64,000 bases of DNA. Source: Fragilaria crotonensis (lineage: Eukaryota > Bacillariophyta > Fragilariophyceae > Fragilariales > Fragilariaceae). The notes under the pieces were generated by a model. It ran no database searches. It worked only from the letters and a program-made list of their open reading frames with translations, and was not told the origin of the DNA. This document shows, piece after piece, positions 1 to 10,191 of the stretch (the stretch's first letter is position 1; each line of letters starts with the position of its first letter). A program made the position numbers and the translations under genes. The stretch is from the NCBI GenBank assembly GCA_022925895.1, contig JAKSYS010000067.1, positions 62,001 through 126,000 of the forward strand, read 5' to 3'.

Positions 1-101
1 TCAATAGTTGGAGGCGACCTTCAGTTGGGTATGGAGGGGAAGGGGTTACAGTAATGAGTATAGTGGGCACGACGGTTTCGTAACACAAGACCGACGCAAA
101 C

Positions 102-410
102 TCACATGAACTCTGGGGTATCCGGACCTTCATGAGCCTCGGCCCTCTCAACCCATATCATCGAGAGAAAAGCCAATACGGCGACGGGGACGTAAACAAA
201 AGGCGAGTAAGTCCCATCAACAAAAAGGAATGATAATGCAACAACAATAATTGCAGGGTACCCAATGCGAAGCTTGGAATACGAATCCCTTGAGAGTGGA
301 GTGTTGGATCCTTTACGAAGACGTTTGAAAGGCGAGTCCATATGCGTCGGTGGGTCCTTCACAGCAGCCCCCATTGACGAAAGTCGCTCTGGCAAAGAGC
401 CAGATTTCAT
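102..410 (-). CDS. possible small membrane protein, 102 aa
   Basis: I do not recognise this open frame. It runs from an ATG to a stop and codes for a basic, Ser/Pro-rich N-terminal half of about 48 residues followed by two hydrophobic stretches (about residues 50-65 and 70-86) separated by a short DGTYSP turn, then an acidic tail. That is the shape of a small two-pass membrane protein with both ends on the same side. No upstream or downstream partner is visible, and the frame lies next to a gene-poor, GTAC-rich region. It could also be one exon of a larger gene or a chance frame. Confidence 0.4.
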   Translation of the reverse strand: MKSGSLPERLSSMGAAVKDPPTHMDSPFKRLRKGSNTPLSRDSYSKLRIGYPAIIVVALSFLFVDGTYSPFVYVPVAVLAFLSMIWVERAEAHEGPDTPEFM

Positions 411-1567
411 TTTAAATTTCCGATGGTCGTCTGGTGAGAACGATTTGTTGTGCCGTTTGCTGTCGTTGTATTCAATCAGAAGAGATATTGCGTCTGGACA
501 ACCTGACCTGAGAACTGACTAATACAGAGCGAACGAATGAAATGAGTGACAGGGAATCTTCACATACATTTCTCACGACATCCCTGACTGGCCGACTTCC
601 ACGTGACTGAATAGTACTCCGGATACCCGACAGTACAATGTCACAAATTTGACCGATTGTGTGTTGTGTGGCCAGTGGCCATACGTGTGTGGCCGTGTGA
701 TACAGTAGAAGGTGTTCAGAGGTTTTAAATGTTCGCATTCCGTGCTCGGAGTATACTCCGAGCGTAAACACAAGCAAGCAGACGTCATTCTATATTCTAC
801 ACCTCCTCCAAGTACCTTGTACAGTAATGTAGTACATTCCATAAATACGCAGACTTGGAGTACCAGACACCACATGTTTCTGCCAGCATTTGTCAGCTGG
901 TTTCTGATTGGCCGCACATAACCATCTGTCATTTGTCGAAGTGCCGAAGGAAATTTGAACCTATTCACAGGCGAGGACGCCGATTCGTGGGACAATCGCT
1001 GACGGTAATTCAGCTTCTAAACAATGTATACCGTATTGTTCTCAAAAGGGTATCCATACAGGTAACTTCTTCACACTATCTACATTGCCGGCGTTCGGCC
1101 GTTCTTTTCGACAATCAAAATCAAAACTCGTGTCGTCGACGACGCTTGTACCTTGTACTAGCTACTGTAGTACTCGGAGTACCTTATTAACACACGAGCT
1201 GATAGGCTACGATTATGGTAGTATGGTCCTACGATAATATGCATAGACCTCCGACCTCCGACCTCCGACACCAACAGCACACGACAGTATGCACCAAATG
1301 CACACGTATGCATAGGAGGAGATAAGTACTGTGTACTGTGTACTGACTACTGGAGTGTAGTATTAGAAACTTTGTTACGGTAGTGCCCTCCTCATTTTAC
1401 CGTTTGCTACCACAGGGGTACTAGTACTGGGTACTGGTAGCGTACAAACGTACCATCAAGCTAAAAGCTACAAGGCGACATGTACCAGTACTGGATCCAC
1501 CGGCCTACGTAATACAGTACTACAGAGTACTGGAGTACCATGTACCAAGTACCAAGTATTGTACCCC
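411..1567. other. intergenic region rich in GTAC words
   Basis: No convincing gene. Overlapping short frames on both strands show no family motif. From about 1320 to 1560 the sequence is dominated by GTAC, AGTACT and TACTGG words. A CTCCGAC-type octamer is repeated three times near 1246-1268. The Copia element begins at the right edge. Confidence 0.6.
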
Positions 1568-1569
1568 CC

Positions 1570-2166
1570 AGTCGAAGTACACAGCGTGATCAAGGCTGCG
1601 TACTAGTTCGTAGAAATCCGGGGTTCGGTCAAACGTAGAGTTTTAATTCTAGAGTTGTTTAACTTATAAGCTTATTTCTAGGTTTCACTTTGAAGGAACC
1701 AATTCAATCCAGGACCGATTGAATCTTGCCGATCTACTTTCGCGAAGTTAGAGGGTTGTGGGAGTGAGCATTCAAAGCCTTCATCCCACTGATAAAGGCA
1801 TTGACATGTCAGCACCAACTCCGCCTTCACGAGCGAATTGACGAAAGTGACGATCGCAACAACTGTTGCAACATGGCCAGACTTAGCCAACATCATGAAG
1901 GACACATGTTGGAAATTAGATAGCACATGGAGTGAATTTGCAGTTGAATTGCCCAGGGTAAAGATGGACAAATTGTTGTTGTAGGAAAGGAGGTTATGAG
2001 GGCGGAAAGCAGTCCGGGACAACTGTAGTTTTCGTACTGGCATTTTGCCGTATACAGTTGGCGTGAGAATCTTCGTATCCAAAGCCGGATGGGACTCAGC
2101 TGGCGGGGACGAAATTTCAACGTCAATAACGGCACAATAAAAGCTGTCAGCTGCTGTACCTTGACT
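1570..2166 (-). repeat. 3' LTR of Copia element 1
   Basis: Left LTR, about 597 bp, nearly identical to the copy at 9063-9657. The ends are AGTC...GACT in + orientation, an inverted tetranucleotide rather than the usual TG...CA. The left flank is a run of C that matches the run to the right of the other LTR. Confidence 0.9.
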
Positions 2167-2309
2167 CTCCCTCTCATTCAATGAAACAAGAAATAGATTA
2201 GTGATGGTGTGGTGAAAATGTAGGACATGAACAATAAACATATGGGCTTGCAGGATAAGAGGGAACACTCTTAAATCCACCCAACACAAGTGCGGCGGTG
2301 CCGCGTGTC

Positions 2310-5300
2310 ACCAACCTTGAGCAAGCTTTCGAATGCGTTCGAAAACTTCTCGATTGAGGCCCTTTGTAAGGTAGTCAGCCAACTGGTCAGTGGTTGCAAT
2401 CTTGAGCACTTCAACATCTCCGTTGCGGACGTGGTGCCAAAAGAAGTGCCACTTAACCAGGAAGTACTTGGTGCGATTAGTAATGCGTTGCTTGGTAGCG
2501 AGCAGCAGAGCACCATTGTTGTCTTCAAAGACTCGGCAGCGAATGGTAGACTTGAAGTCAGGTGGCAGAGTCAATTCCTTGCAGATTTCTCCAAGAAGAT
2601 CACGAAGTGGCAACAGAGTCCTCATGCTTGCACTGAGAGCAGAGTACTCAGATTCCAATGTGGACAGGAGATCTCTGTTTGTAGCTGAGACTTCCAGAGA
2701 ATTGGACAACCTCCAAGAGTGATGATGTAGCCGGTGCGGGACTTGGCGCTGGTGTCAGAATGATCAGGGTCACGACCATGGAGGCCAGCAAAGTCAGCAT
2801 CAACATAACAATCAAGAGAGAGGTCTCCAGTGGGAGTCACAATAGTTCCTTTGTCAGCAGTGCGGTGCAGGTAGCGGACAATTGTTTTGATTGCCATGGC
2901 ATGGCTTTTCTTGGGAGAATGGTTGAACCTTGCAACTTGACTTACTGCAAAGGTGATGTCTGGCCTTGTGTTTGTTGACAAGTATAAGAGCATTCCCACA
3001 ATAGAGCGGTAGTTCCAGAACTCATCCATGGGTTCTCCATCAGGGTCAATCCCAAGGCATGCTTGCATAGCAGGAGTGTGGTTGGGGTTGCAGTCTTGAA
3101 GTCCTGTTGCCTTGATGATCTTCTGGATCAAACCCTTTTGTGTTAGGGTGACAGTGTTGGCAACTTCATCCTTGACAAACTTGATTCCAAGAAAATCAGT
3201 GAATGTGCCTTCACGAGTGAACTCCAAACCCAAATCAGTAAGATCCTGGAACAGTTTGTCAAGATCCTTCTTGTTGGAGTAGGCAATACCAAGATCATCA
3301 ACATAGAGAACAATCATGATGGTCTTGTTGTACAAAAGGCATGAGTCTGTGGCACTCTGCTTCAATCCTTGGAGGAGGAGTGCTTCACGAATGTGTTGAT
3401 ACCAAAGGCGGGGAGCAACCGAGAGGCCGTAGAGGCTCTTAACAAGTCGTAGGCAGGTCCTTTGGTCACTTGGCTGATCAGACTTGAAGCCCCTTGGCAT
3501 GTGGATCCAGACTGGGTCAGTTAGGTTGGCTTGAACAAAGGCACTGCTGAAGTCAATGGAGCAAGTTTGCCATCCCAATGTTAGGGACAAGACAAGGAAC
3601 AATCGAACTGAACTCCAAGCAACAACTGGGGCATAGGTTTCAGGTTCTCCTTCTTCAAGGTCGCCTCGAACACAGTAGCGCGCTTTGTACTTGGTGACTT
3701 CTCCATCTGGGGATCGCTTGCGCCGAAATACCCAAGTCCCTGGGAGAATCTTGGTCTTGGTTTCAAGGATACTGACTTCCTTCCAAGTCCCATTCTTCTC
3801 AAGGCTTGCCACTTCCTTAGCAGCTGCCTCCATCCACTTGGTCACATGCTCAATGTCAGCCATAGCTTGGTCAAAGCTCAGAGTGTCAGGATCAGATGCA
3901 GCTGCCTTGAAGGCAGTTGGGGAAAGGATGATTCCATTTTCCTCAAAGATCCAAGCACTTGGAGAAGCAAAGTATCCATGGCCTTGAGTGTTATCGTATC
4001 CAAGGCGTTGTGGTGCTGCGCGAATGCGGTTGGACCGGCGCGGAGACGTTGGTGGCGGAGGCGACTTGACTGGTTGCTCGTCACGTGGTGAGTCAAGGGC
4101 GAATGCATTGTCTGGAACAGAACTCTCCCTCGTTTCAGACATTGGGGTCTGCTCCCGAACTGGGGAGAAGATTGGCTGATGAACTGGGGAGATCGGGGTA
4201 GCTGGGACCTTGCGTGGCGTCTCTTCCTTGGCTTGTGAGCTGGAGTGTGGACGGCGTTGCAGAGGTGAAGTTCTGATGTCTGGCGTTGGAGGAGACTGGA
4301 GAGACCGAGGATCGATAGACTGCTCCTCGTTTGAGACATCATGGGAGTTGGAGGCCTTGGAGTGAGCAATGGAGAGCTTGGCAATGGCTGTGGAACAGTT
4401 GGTGTCCTGGGTGGAGCCTCAGCCAAGGGAGGAACTGGGAGTTGTTCAATTGCAACAGCTTCATCCATGGAGGCAGCAACTCTTGTTTGGTTCTCATTGA
4501 TGGCTTCTGTAGCTTGGGAGTCCATTCGCGCTTCCTCTGTAGCATCATTGTCGTCGTCGTCATCGAATGGGAACTGATATCTTGAGTCGCCAAACAAACG
4601 GGCCCAACGCGTTGTATTAAAATCCGGGAGGGCATCCACATTAGTAGCCACCGTTGCAAACCAATCGTCAAACACAATGTGATATTGGGGAGTGATGTAC
4701 CCTGTCTCTGGATTCAAAACCAAGGGGACTGTGCTTGCATGTTTCTTGAGAGCCCCATGTTGACGCAGCGGATGGACCGAGGCTTCCAGCGAGGCAGCTT
4801 CTTTCCATCTGCAATGGTTTTCTCAAGAGCATACACAGGACATCCCCACACATGCAGATCATGATACTTCCTTTGCTCCCATCTGGACTTAGTGAAGACA
4901 TCACTTGGACAGAGACCTGTTGCCAAATCAGGAACATGGTTGTGGAGAAAGATAGCATGGGAGACTGCCATTGGCCAAAGTGTTGCATCAGCCACATCTG
5001 GCCAATGTACCGCTGAATGGAGCATCATTGTCCGAGCGATCGACATGATCGTTTGGATTGCCCTCTCAGCATGGCCATTGTGATGGTGAGCTCCAACTCC
5101 AGCAAACTTGACGACTTGCTTCAGAGTTCCAAGGTGCTCAGTGAACTTAGCTGAGGTGAAGCTCCCACCATTGTCAGAGAGATAGGATTGTGGAATGACT
5201 CCACTGTCCCTTGCCATCAACTCAAAGTTCTGCTTGGCCTTCAGAGTCTCATGAGTGTTCAGATGCTTCTGAAACTCAACATGCACAAAGTTGGAAGCAT

Positions 5301-6285
5301 GATCAATGAAGAGGCAGCCACCAGCAAACATGTCTGAGTTCAAGCTCCTTCCAGCTGAAGAGAAGAGCCTTCCCTTTGTTCCACAAATGAAGTGATCAAT
5401 GGAGACTTGTTGTCCAGGGAGCAAGTTGTCTGCCTTGAGAACTCCAGCTCGATCCTTGATAACAGTTGTGATCTTGGCAGGAGCTGGTCGCTGATGTTGC
5501 TTCCCATATTGGCATGCGGCACACTTGGGAGGGTTGACAATTCGGCAAGCAGCAGTATGGAGTGATCGATGCGACTCACTCCGACTCAGGACACCAGTTC
5601 GCATGATGAATTGGATCTTGCGAAAGGAAAGGTGTCCAAGGCGGTGGTGCCACCTTAATAACTCCTTCTCAGCTTCAGTCAAGTTGAGGTTACTCTCATG
5701 AACAGTGTTGAGAGTAATGTTGAGAGCTGCAACTGCCTTGGGAGTATCTGAGCTGCGGTGTGCATCAGAGGTAGGCAAGTTGTTGTCAGGGTTGACTCTT
5801 GCAATGAGTTGCCCTCTGGCTTCATCAGAGGTGCCACTCAAGGTCAGTTGATGAGCTTCAATGGTGATGGTCTCTCCAGGGTAAGCTTGGAGCAAGCTTG
5901 TGGTGGATAGGAGCCTGACCTTGATGCAAGACACCAAGTATGCTGGGACCTTGAGCATCCTTAGGTTGCCCAGAGTATCTTGCATTGCCCACAGAACATG
6001 ACCTTGGCCTTCAATCCTGAGTCCCTTTGCAATGCCCTGCAGTTGAGTGATAGGGCCAGGGGTGTTGATGGGTCCAACAAAGTCCTTGCGGTCAGGAGTG
6101 ATCGAGATGCTTGCACCAGAGTCCCAAATGACAGGAAACGTTGAAGCCTTGGGAAGGGATTCGCGGAAGCGGTCGGTTGACTGGAGAGCCATGCGAAGGA
6201 TTGTGGAGTAGTTGCCGTTTGGAAACTTAGCCATGTTCACTTGCATTGCCATCTTGCGAGCAGCTTGAAGTTGCTTGAGGTCCAC
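2310..6285 (-). pseudogene. pol region of Copia element 1 (PR-IN-RT-RH)
   Basis: Pol-derived coding sequence in Copia order. The protease carries DSGASISIT, and the integrase has the HHCC zinc finger (HxxxH...CxxC, seen as WHHRLGHL and CAACQYGK) followed by a core with SIDHF and DNGGSF. The reverse transcriptase has FVQANL and the catalytic YVDDLG, and RNase H contains VDADFAG and the terminal DQLADYLTKGL. A Pro/Thr-rich linker separates the integrase from the reverse transcriptase. The region appears interrupted a few times and is listed as a fossil. Confidence 0.85.
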
Positions 6286-7257
6286 TGATGGTTCCCTAGG
6301 CCTTGGAAGCCAATGGGAGAGACGGGGCGATAGACGCCGTTGGACTTGGGAAGCCTGCGAGCGCGGCGTCGCTGCTGGCGAAGCGGAGCGTCGAGGTAGG
6401 CGTCGTTGACATCGCAGTGGTTGATCCTTGGCCCTTCCTCTTGCGTCGACAAATCCGATGGCGAGCGGGATGTGTTACGGAGCTTGGGGCAAGGTTCAGT
6501 TGGCCCATGGACGATTGTATCGTTGCAGTGGCGGCAGGTCCAGTGAGTTGATCGCGGAATGGAGCGCTTGAGCGAGTCGACACGCTGAAGGAGAGTTGCA
6601 ACCTTGGAGTGAAGGTCGTTCAACTGCACTTGCTGCTGTTGTTCAACCAACGTTGGTGCATTCCTCCGAATGTAGCGTCCCATGGATCGCAAGTTAATGG
6701 GGTACCTGCGATGCAGTCCATGGGAGCGAATACTTCCGGCTTGGGGAACATTCGCGCGTCGTGTGACCTTGCGATTGTGTTGCTTGAGAGCACGACGATG
6801 GCGGCGAGAAGGTAGCTCCTTAGGATCAGGCTCAGGCGATGTTGAGCTGGGCTTAGGAAGCCAGAACAGTACGACCATGGCCAGTAAGGCCCAAAGCAAT
6901 GGAGCAATGAGCGCCTCCTGGTGAGCCTCCAAAAATTGCGAGACGTGCGGGCGAACGACCATGACATGCGCTCGAAGGATTGCCATGACTTGGCTCCAAT
7001 CGACGGCGTTAAAATGCGCCATGGCGAGTTGAATAATTTCCAGCGTGGAGGTCCACATAGTTTTTGCAAACGGGACTGAAAATATTGCCATCACGTAGGT
7101 GAGCAGTAGAACGAGTACGGGAAGGATCCGGGTCACCATGGTGCGCAGGATAAAGAGCGCGTCAGTCACACTTGGGACGACCTCAATTTCCGTGGTCCAC
7201 ACCGGATCGAAGGCAAGGGAGACATTGTTGATTGCAGAACCAACACCTTGAGGGCCC

Positions 7258-8544
7258 TCAGAGCTCTTCTTGACGCCAGTGTGTTGCCGTTGCGTGCGTA
7301 GTGGTCCAACGCTTGCAGCTTGCGCACCAGTTGAAAGCCTTTCCGTTGGCTTGCTTGACTTGAGGTGCTCCAGATGGAGGAGGAGTAGACTTCCAGGACT
7401 TGACATCCTTTGGTCTTTCATTGCCATTCCCATTCCTGCCCTTGCCCTTGTTGTTCTCTGGGCATTCGCGCGACCAGTGTCCAGGCTTGTTGCACTTGTG
7501 ACAGACTCCTTTCTTGGCAAGTCCAGCACCATTGTTGGAGGCCTTGGACTGGATGAGGTTGAGTACCTCAGCTCTGGTGATTGGAGTCGCCATGTTTCCG
7601 AATGCAGCTGGTGGAGCCTTGGAGTCGCGAGTGTGACGTGCAGGTGGCCACTCCTTCCTGTCAAAGAGCGTCCTGTAGGCATCCTCTGCGTGAGCGCAGA
7701 TGTCCTTGTAGGTCAGCTTGTTGACTTGCATGTGAAGGTTGGCAGCTTCCTTGTCCTTGAATCCAATGTCCAAAAGAGCTTGCTCCAAGTTCTGCTTGAC
7801 AGATCTCAGGGGGAAGCGGAAGTCCTCATTGCCAGAACCACCAGCCAAAAGAAAGATCTTGAGCATGGCCAGAGTGAGGTTGTGGTCATACTGGCCAGCA
7901 GTTGTCAACTCATTTGCATCCTTGCGAAAGTGAGCTGCCAATTGTTCAAGGTTCTCTCCAGAGTACTGACTTGGGAGCCTGGCCTTGATGATGGTCTTGA
8001 GATCTTCAAACCTCTCAATGGAGGTGGACTGGATGGACTTGAGGAACTGGAGCCAAACAACTGGGAAGGAGTCAGAATCATCCAACTTCTCAGTCACCTT
8101 ATTGCTTAGCTCAGTAGAGAGTGAAGCAAGCAAATAGGTCCTGGCTGCCATATCGTTGGTCCGGTCATACTTGTCGTAGCGTTGAACTTGAGCTTCCGCC
8201 AACAACTTTGCCGACTGGACCGTGTACCTGGCGTGAGCCTTGATAACGTTAGTCATCTTGGCGTCGTCAGTTGGGTCCCTGAGGTAAGCAATGGAGTCCA
8301 TCCCGGTGTCCTTGAGATGATCCCAGACAACATTCTGGAAGCTGATCAAATCATCACTTGGCTTGAAGGAGATCTTGTGCCCAGTTCTCCTGAAGTTGTA
8401 GCCTTTCTGGGCTGCAGAAACATAGACAGGGCGGAGCTGGTTGGGAGAGGTGTGCTCTAGGAGAGCAATGGAGCCATCCAAACCTGTCCAGGTGTGGTTG
8501 GGCTTTCCACCTGTCCAAGCAGACCATTCATCCTTGGTCACCAA
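7258..8544 (-). pseudogene. gag region of Copia element 1
   Basis: Gag-like part of 428 residues. The N-terminal two thirds are a helical capsid-type domain. Near residue 345 there is a CCHC zinc knuckle (CHKCNKPGHWSREC), then a basic, Gly/Asn/Lys-rich stretch and a second short Cys/His segment. It lies just inside the 5' LTR, as expected for gag. Confidence 0.85.
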
Positions 8545-9062
8545 AGTGATTCCCCAATGAGGGGAACAAGAGGCTTGAGCTTGAAGGAGCTGGGAGCTCC
8601 ACTGGGGCAGTCATTGAGTTGGGAACTCCAAGACAGACTCTTCATCAGTAGCAAGAGTCCTGGCTTGAGCGATTGCCTCGGTGAGGCGAACGTCGACAGG
8701 ATCGGAGATCTCGAATCCTTCTGGATTGCCGCGGCCTTCGACAGCAGTCCCGAGGATTCCAACAACAGGTTCGTCTGGAAGATTCGTCGGGGACGAGCCT
8801 TCAGATGGTGGAACCGACATGATGATTGGAGTCTTGGCTTGGAAAGCAGATCTTCAACCACTCAACAGATTGCTGACTGCGTACTCGAGTTGGCAGAGAG
8901 CAATGAATCAGCCTAGTCTTGGGAAGACGTGGGGCTGTCGCAGGATCGCCGGAGGAGACCTGCCTTGACGCGAGCGTGACTTCCTTGAAAGGAACTTGAA
9001 ACGAGCTTGCCGGAGAGGAAAGTGCGTTAGAGGGTAAGTCTTATTATTGGGCTAAAATAACC

Positions 9063-9657
9063 AGTCGAAGTACACAGCGTGATCAAGGCTGCGTACTAGT
9101 TCGTAGAAATCCGGTTCGGTCAAACGTAGAGTTTTAATTCTAGAGTTGTTTAACTTATAAGCTTATTTCTAGGTTTCACTTTGAAGGAACCAATTCAATC
9201 CAGGACCGATTGAATCTTGCCGATCTACTTTCGCGAAGTTAGAGGGTTGTGGGAGTGAGCATTCAAAGCCTTCATCCCACTGATAAAGGCATTGACATGT
9301 CAGCACCAACTCCGCCTTCACGAGCGAATTGACGAAAGTGACGATCGCAACAACTGTTGCAACATGGCCAGACTTAGCCAACATCATGAAGGACACATGT
9401 TGGAAATTAGATAGCACATGGAGTGAATTTGCAGTTGAATTGCCCAGGGTAAAGATGGACAAATTGTTGTTGTAGGAAAGGAGGTTATGAGGGCGGAAAG
9501 CAGTCCGGGACAACTGTAGTTTTCGTACTGGCATTTTGCCGTATACAGTTGGCGTGAGAATCTTCGTATCCAAAGCCGGATGGGACTCAGCTGGCGGGGA
9601 CGAAATTTCAACGTCAATAACGGCACAATAACAGCTGTCAGCTGCTGTACCTTGACT
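9063..9657 (-). repeat. 5' LTR of Copia element 1
   Basis: Right LTR, about 595 bp, matching 1570-2166 apart from one base change and a 2 bp length difference. Transcription of the element should start here and run leftwards. Confidence 0.9.
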
Positions 9658-10191
9658 CCCCCATGCGAATGTACAACAAATCTCCGGTCAAATCACCGCC
9701 TCTTGCTGCTACCCTCCGTCGTCATGTCGCGAATAGTTCGATGCCTCGCAGTTAGCGCTGCTGAACCTTCTCTGATGGTACCCTATTGCTACTACAAAGG
9801 CGTTGTGACTATCTGAAAGCTGGCATTTTGCTTTATCGTCCATATCCTCTTTTCTCAGCATTCTTGACTGAGCAACCTACAGTGCGTTCAAGGTAATAGT
9901 GGGATGAATTAATGTTAGCCATGTGATAGGCATTATTTTGTTAGGCCGTTTATACTTCTGATGTTCCTGGCTTCCTTCCTTAGCTCACGGCCTTGCGGTT
10001 GCGAACAACTGTCGGGACTTTAGTGCAATCTAGCTCACTGTCGCGGACAGTAGCCGTACCGACATGGTTTTCTCAAACATTATTCTAGAGCCATCACACA
10101 GTCCGCTAGCAGTAAAATGGAGTTGCCACGCGGGTTCAAGACGAGAGATATCAAAGCGCCGGGCTACAAGAACAAGAGTATATTAAACAGT
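9658..10191. other. intergenic, no gene seen
   Basis: About 530 bp between the Copia element and the 3' end of NOL10. I see no conserved frame, RNA gene or clear repeat. Confidence 0.6.

Larger units (their letters stand above)
1570..9657 (-). mobile_element. Ty1/copia LTR retrotransposon, young (CoDi-like)
   Basis: A full-length Copia element on the minus strand. Two LTRs of about 596 bp differ by one substitution and one 2 bp indel, so the insertion is very recent. A CCCCC run on both outer sides fits a 5 bp target duplication. A purine-rich tract (GAGAGGGAG) lies just inside the 3' LTR, which confirms the orientation. Parts in order of transcription: gag with a CCHC zinc knuckle (about 8.5-7.3 kb), a spacer with two hydrophobic stretches (about 7.2-6.3 kb), then pol in the Copia order: aspartic protease (DSGAS), integrase with its HHCC zinc finger, reverse transcriptase (YVDD) and RNase H. 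The coding part looks broken in about three places. I treat it as a fossil copy, though a young one. Confidence 0.93.

Noticed and set aside
6303-8109. Long plus-strand frames opposite Copia element 1
   Set aside because: They are antisense shadows of gag and pol without family motifs.
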